From Olavius sp. associated proteobacterium Delta 1 (GTDB lineage: Bacteria; Desulfobacterota; Desulfobacteria; Desulfobacterales; JAFDCJ01): a stretch of 64,000 nucleotides of DNA. Positions 60,147 through 64,000 of the stretch are shown here, piece after piece. The first letter of the stretch is position 1. Each line of letters opens with the position of its first letter. The translations under genes and the position numbers were made by a program. The notes beneath the pieces are model-generated. The model did not search any database. It was not told where the DNA came from and was given only the letters and a program-made list of their open reading frames with translations. The stretch is from NCBI GenBank assembly GCA_902749685.1, contig CACVKW010000605.1, positions 1-64,000 of the forward strand, written 5' to 3'.

Positions 60147-62042
60147 TTATACCCGCTGATCCTCTTGCGATGATGCTTCAAACGAAAATGGGATCTCAAG
60201 GTGATAAACGCCGTATTCCAGCTTAGCCTTTATCATTTCCCCTCCCTTCTCAAAGACGTTCATCATCGCCTTATTGGATGCCAGGATATCGGCCGTAAAG
60301 CCCTGGATGCCCCGATCTTTGGTGCATCGTAGCAGCATTTTATACAAATAGGATGCAACCCCCAATCCTTGATATTGCTCATCAACCACAAAGGCAACAT
60401 CAGCGCAGGGGCGGCGCTGATCCTTGATGAAACGCGCTTCAGCGATTATATGCCCCTGCCCGGAATCGCCCACCAGACCGACGATTGACAAAACCTGGCT
60501 GAAGTCCACATTCACGTACTCCTGAATTTTGGAGTGGGGCATTACTTTAATCGGCGCAAAGTATCGATAATACACGGATTGATCGGAAAAACGGTAAAAA
60601 AGACGACGCATCTCTTCTTCATCCGAGGGCTTTATCGCCCTGAATCGGACCTTGAACCCCTGCTTAAACCTATGTTGGGATTTAATTTCGGCCGGGTACA
60701 GATGGGCAGATTCTTCGATGAAAATTTGATCGGGATAAAGAATCTTGCGGGCTTTGGCCTGCTCTACAAGCTGGCGGCGGTCGTCAGGGTGGGCAATTTC
60801 GATCATTGCCTGGGCCCGTTCGCGCACGGTACGGCCATTCAGGCTGGCTATCCCGTATTCGGTGATCACCATATCCACAGATTCTCGAATACTAAACTGA
60901 TTGGGATAATCTTCAATTGAAATCCGGATGTTGGGCTCCTGATTACGGTTGCGACTGGGCAGCGCAAATATTGTAATTCCGCCTGTGGATAAACCGGCCC
61001 CATGAAACAGGTCCACCACATCCCCGGGACCGGTAGTTACGGTGCCTTTGCCGAAATGCAAGGCGATGCGGCCGGAAATATCGACTTTACGCGCCGGCAT
61101 TACCGCTGCAAAACGAGGGTTTAGGCCGATTTGGGCCGGGTTGAATACTTTGTCGATTCCCTGAAATTCCACCAGCGGGTTCCGGTTTAACCAGGTCATC
61201 AGTTCAGGTGTACCAAAAGCATAGGATGTGAGTGATTTGCCTCGAAAGATTTCCTTATGCCGGTTTGTCACCGCACCGCTTTTTACCAGATCCATCAACG
61301 GATCCGTGAAAAAAGGCGTGTGAATACCTAAATTGTGCTTGTGCATCAGGTGCCGGCTGAGTGCTTCGAACAGTGGTCCGATAGTAAAGGCAATACAGCT
61401 GCCGTCTTCGATAACCGAGGCGACGTTGGCTGCGACCTGATCGAAAATATCTTCCAGGGGCCATCGCCTAAAATAAATCGGCGGTTCGGTGGAACGGATA
61501 AGCAGATCGAAATCGGAAATCGGAACAAAGGTATCGCCGAGCGTCAAGGGGATTTGCGTATTTATCTCGCCGACTATCAGCGTAGCTTTTTCCATCGCTT
61601 GTCGGGCCACATCCACCGCTACGCCGAGACTGCAATATCCGGCTTCGTTGGGAGGGGTAATCTGCACAAAAGCGATATCGATCGGGATACGTCCGGACTC
61701 TATCAAACCAGGAATTTTTGAGAAACTGCTGGGAATAAGATCCACCATTCCGGCGGTAATGGCCTCGCCGGCGACATACCCGGAATAGAAGGTTTTCAGG
61801 CGATAGGTATTTGTTTGGAGTGCTTTCAGCGATATTGCATCCGCCAGACTGACCAGCTGAATAAGCTCCAGATCTTTTAGATTTGCACCTTCCGCGGCCA
61901 TCAGGTGCTTTACCAGGGTGCGGGGCTCTCCAACACCGGTTCCCAAATATACGCTCATCCCCGGTTCAATCATGTCGATGACTTTTTGGGGATCAACCAC
62001 CTGTTTTTGCCATACGGTGTTTTCTGATTTTTTCTTTGTCAT
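60147..62042 (-). CDS. acetyl-CoA hydrolase/transferase fused to a GNAT acetyltransferase
   Basis: 631 residues. Residues about 15-440 are the CoA hydrolase/transferase fold (LGTGVGEPRTLVKHLMAAEG, VQITPPNEAGYCSLGVAVDV, GIDKVFNPAQIGLNPRFAAV, VDMVITEYGIASLNGRTVRE with the conserved Glu context), residues about 470-620 a GNAT domain (KVRFRAIKPSDEEEMRRLFY, VVDEQYQGLGVASYLYKMLL with the acetyl-CoA loop QxxGxA). The Pat-like GNAT joined to an acetyl-CoA enzyme suggests acetylation control or dual acetate handling. Active state of each half is not decided by sequence. Start supported by context only. Confidence 0.9.
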   Translation of the reverse strand: MTKKKSENTVWQKQVVDPQKVIDMIEPGMSVYLGTGVGEPRTLVKHLMAAEGANLKDLELIQLVSLADAISLKALQTNTYRLKTFYSGYVAGEAITAGMVDLIPSSFSKIPGLIESGRIPIDIAFVQITPPNEAGYCSLGVAVDVARQAMEKATLIVGEINTQIPLTLGDTFVPISDFDLLIRSTEPPIYFRRWPLEDIFDQVAANVASVIEDGSCIAFTIGPLFEALSRHLMHKHNLGIHTPFFTDPLMDLVKSGAVTNRHKEIFRGKSLTSYAFGTPELMTWLNRNPLVEFQGIDKVFNPAQIGLNPRFAAVMPARKVDISGRIALHFGKGTVTTGPGDVVDLFHGAGLSTGGITIFALPSRNRNQEPNIRISIEDYPNQFSIRESVDMVITEYGIASLNGRTVRERAQAMIEIAHPDDRRQLVEQAKARKILYPDQIFIEESAHLYPAEIKSQHRFKQGFKVRFRAIKPSDEEEMRRLFYRFSDQSVYYRYFAPIKVMPHSKIQEYVNVDFSQVLSIVGLVGDSGQGHIIAEARFIKDQRRPCADVAFVVDEQYQGLGVASYLYKMLLRCTKDRGIQGFTADILASNKAMMNVFEKGGEMIKAKLEYGVYHLEIPFSFEASSQEDQRV

Positions 62043-62186
62043 GACATTTAATGTCTTAAATGTATATTCATTGGAATTATAAAAAATATTTCACTACGAA
62101 AACGCGAATCGGAACGTTTCGAACTTTATTTCTTCTTGATTGCCATATTGTGCTTTGAGTGTATAATGTGACTTTAAGTATTAACT

Positions 62187-62283
62187 CCAATCCGCCTGCG
62201 GAGAATAGATCACTGGCAAATTATAATTGATTCGACGCAGGCGGACCTTAGATATTCAATCTTCAATCGAAAATATTCAATCA
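62187..62283. repeat. composite element with ATTCAATCTTCAAT arm and CCGCCTGCG inverted core
   Basis: Core CCGCCTGCG (62192-62200) and CGCAGGCGG (62236-62244) inverted around AATAGATCACTGGCAA. Right arm TTAGATATTCAATCTTCAAT, CGAAAATATTCAATC. The upstream in-frame extension of the GDPD gene runs through this arm and should not be taken as protein. Confidence 0.6.
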
Positions 62284-62313
62284 CGTGGTGATCCTAAACG
62301 ATTTGGAATAAAA

Positions 62314-63123
62314 ATGGAATTCTTTTCTTATATTGAAAATGGATTGGAGCGGATACTCGATGGCATTTATGCGCTATGGCCTCAACCGTTTCCCGGCACC
62401 GAACGCCTCAAGCATTGTAAAATAATATCCCATCGGGGTGAATATGACAATCAAACTGTTTTTGAGAACACGCTGGCAGCTTTTGACCAAGCCTGTGATG
62501 CGGGGGTTTGGGGACTTGAATTTGATATTCGCTGGACAAAAGACCTTCACCCGGTCGTGATTCATGATCCGGATCTTAATCGAGTTTTTAATGTCGATCT
62601 TAAAGTGGGAGAGGTCAAACTGGACCTGTTGAGGGCTCAGTGCCCTCAAGTCCCAGTGCTTTCGGAGGTGTTTCAAAATTATGGCCGGAAATTACATTTG
62701 ATGGTGGAGATTAAAGCCGAAACCTATCCCGATCCCCAACGGCAAAATCGGATTTTACAGGATTGCTTTGCTAATCTTAAACCACGGTCTGACTATCATC
62801 TGATGTGCCTTGTACCGGAAATGTTTGATCTGATCACTTTCGTGCCGGCTTCAACCTTTATGCCGATTGCCAGGTGGAACGTATCCCGCTTCAGTAACCT
62901 TGCCCTGGAGCGTGAAATGAGGGGTCTTGCAGGACACTATTTTTTACTGAATAATTCGATATTATCGAGGCACCGCGACAGTGGTCAAAAAGTGGGGACC
63001 GGCTATCCCCGGTCCAAAAACTGCCTGTTCAGAGAAATCAACCGCGGTGTGGAGTGGATCTTCTCAAATAATGCGGCGGAACTCCAGGCGATTGTGCGGC
63101 AGATCATCGATACAGCAAATTAA
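62314..63123 (+). CDS. glycerophosphodiester phosphodiesterase
   Basis: 269 residues from MEFFSYIENGLERILDGIYA at 62314. GDPD barrel motifs: ISHRGEYDNQTVFENTLAAF (HRG and ENT), GLEFDIRWTKDLHPVVIHDP (ExD and HD metal ligands), LMVEIKAETYPD. The C-terminal part is shorter and less typical than in UgpQ. Hydrolyses glycerophosphodiesters. An upstream frame reaching 62227 reads the repeat element and lacks a ribosome site. Confidence 0.85.
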   Translation: MEFFSYIENGLERILDGIYALWPQPFPGTERLKHCKIISHRGEYDNQTVFENTLAAFDQACDAGVWGLEFDIRWTKDLHPVVIHDPDLNRVFNVDLKVGEVKLDLLRAQCPQVPVLSEVFQNYGRKLHLMVEIKAETYPDPQRQNRILQDCFANLKPRSDYHLMCLVPEMFDLITFVPASTFMPIARWNVSRFSNLALEREMRGLAGHYFLLNNSILSRHRDSGQKVGTGYPRSKNCLFREINRGVEWIFSNNAAELQAIVRQIIDTAN

Positions 63124-63264
63124 TCCGCCCGTTGTAACATCAAAATATATTCATCCGCTTACCATGCCCATTAATCCAACGTTCCACCATTCCATCCGGC
63201 TCATGCAAGCAGATGGCCGTAAACAGCATCACGGTCCCAATCTAGTTGTAGAATGTCCGGGATG

Positions 63265-63813
63265 TTAAATTATCAATGCCGGATCAATTTTAATTCTTCC
63301 CTGTTGGATTCCTGAAATTTTTCCTTTTACGGTAATTCTGTTTCCCGCTTTGATCGTCGCCAGGTATTTTTTTTGTTGATCATTGAGGGGATACACCTTC
63401 AACAGGGTTCCGGGGGCGCCGGCAGTCGGTTTGGTGACCGTCAGATAAACATCGGCCGATTTTGTGCAGACAAAAACTTCCAGATCCCATTGGACAATCT
63501 TACCCGTGACCTCTTTGACCCTATTCTGGGCAATGGGATCATTATGAGATTTTTTGTTGTTCAATACGGTGGCTAATTCGGCGGCATTAACCTGATCAAC
63601 AGTGGCGGTTGCGATCATTTTCATATCATCAGATTGAACACTTTTGATCGGAATTGCCAATGTTGCGACCAAGGCTAAACACCCGATGCCGATGATTAAA
63701 ATCAATGGCATGCCGGATTGTATCTTTTTGCCGCAATGCGGACACGCTTTCACTGATTTGGCAAAATCCGCACCACAGGATTTGCACACTCTTAAATATG
63801 AACTTTGGCTCAT
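63265..63813 (-). CDS. zinc-ribbon protein with membrane helix and OB-like domain
   Basis: 182 residues from MSQSSYLRVCKSCGADFAKS at 63813; a longer frame to 63837 is possible. N-terminal zinc ribbon CKSCG...CPHCGK, one transmembrane helix (about 35-58, PLILIIGIGCLALVATLAIP), and a C-terminal beta-rich part (about 95-180; RVKEVTGKIVQWDLEVFVCT, GNRITVKGKISGIQQGRIKI) like tRNA_anti/OB-fold domains. Function unknown. The arrangement zinc ribbon, helix, OB-like sheet is common in bacterial membrane-linked proteins of unknown role. Confidence 0.72.
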   Translation of the reverse strand: MSQSSYLRVCKSCGADFAKSVKACPHCGKKIQSGMPLILIIGIGCLALVATLAIPIKSVQSDDMKMIATATVDQVNAAELATVLNNKKSHNDPIAQNRVKEVTGKIVQWDLEVFVCTKSADVYLTVTKPTAGAPGTLLKVYPLNDQQKKYLATIKAGNRITVKGKISGIQQGRIKIDPALII

Positions 63814-63837
63814 GGTTTTTTCCTTTACCTTATTCAA

Positions 63838-64000
63838 TGAAGTTTTTAAAGCTGCTAATCATTCTATATCGGCAGTTTTAAAAAAAACATTAATTTTATT
63901 GGGTTTTGAAGATGTGCAGCCAAGGTAAAAGCGGGGCAGGAGCCAAACCTGTTTGCCGGCAATATCTCCAACGCCCGGTCAGTATTCGAATAACACGAAA
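63838..64000. other. window-end intergenic sequence
   Basis: AT-rich sequence with a run of A and T residues near 63880 and a GC-rich stretch to the end. No gene, hairpin or word array can be supported here. Confidence 0.4.

Noticed and set aside
62227-62313. 29-residue N-terminal extension of the GDPD
   Set aside because: It translates the right arm of a word element and has no ribosome site; the Met at 62314 starts the conserved protein.

Overview
The window looks like a chromosome segment of an anaerobic deltaproteobacterium (Desulfobacterota), most likely a fatty-acid-oxidising, sulfate-reducer-like Desulfobacterales relative. This is inferred from gene content: two genes that only make sense if UGA is read as selenocysteine, formate-tetrahydrofolate ligase, fused isobutyryl-CoA mutase IcmF, a set of beta-oxidation and branched-chain acyl-CoA enzymes, a Liv-type ABC operon with embedded acyl-CoA synthetases, and two B12-binding radical SAM proteins. 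No rRNA, tRNA, prophage, complete insertion sequence or CRISPR array was seen.

Layout. 0-7 kb: a selenocysteine rhodanese, then gene remnants (a truncated dehydrogenase, a serine-hydrolase fragment, a VapB antitoxin with a truncated VapC, a frameshifted DUF2780-like gene, a peroxiredoxin tail, a GxxExxY fragment, and a decayed metal ABC operon with lesions in ATPase, permease and binding protein), with one intact 3-hydroxyisobutyrate-dehydrogenase-like gene and a small membrane protein. 7-10 kb: smpB, ptsI and HPr on the minus strand, then a 75-residue Uxx-star glutaredoxin-like protein with two predicted selenocysteines. 10-13 kb: an AcuI/YhdH-type reductase and a GAF-PAS-LuxR regulator. 13.4-24.6 kb: livG, acyl-CoA synthetase, livH, livM, livK, livF, universal stress protein, an atypical second synthetase and a second livK-like gene, read here as uptake and CoA activation of an organic acid. 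25-37.5 kb: acyl-CoA dehydrogenase, XRE-cupin regulator, 3-hydroxybutyryl-CoA dehydrogenase, thiolase, IcmF, TetR with two operator palindromes, a methylglutaconyl-CoA-hydratase-like crotonase and an HMG-CoA-lyase-like enzyme. 37.7-64 kb: lipoproteins, an HDOD protein, radical SAM proteins, fhs, an asymmetric ABC exporter pair, an RNB ribonuclease, a second TetR, a HAD-AIRS fusion, a lipase, an FHA protein beside a beta-helix lipoprotein, a CoA-transferase/GNAT fusion, a GDPD and a zinc-ribbon protein.

The most striking non-coding signal is a family of intergenic composite elements. Many gene gaps hold an array of one degenerate 6-10 bp word, a core that often carries GGTATTCTATC-like and GGAGCGAAGCGA-like blocks, and then the reverse complement of the same word. 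The word differs from locus to locus (ATTGAAG, CTAAAATG, CTAATGA, ATCGAAT, GGAAGTCGGAATGC, CAGGTTTCAGGTGT, ACAAATC, GGATGCT), while the inverted layout recurs. I cannot assign it to a described element class from the sequence alone.

Coordinates and reading frames were worked out by hand from the sequence. Product names rest on motif recognition, not database searches.
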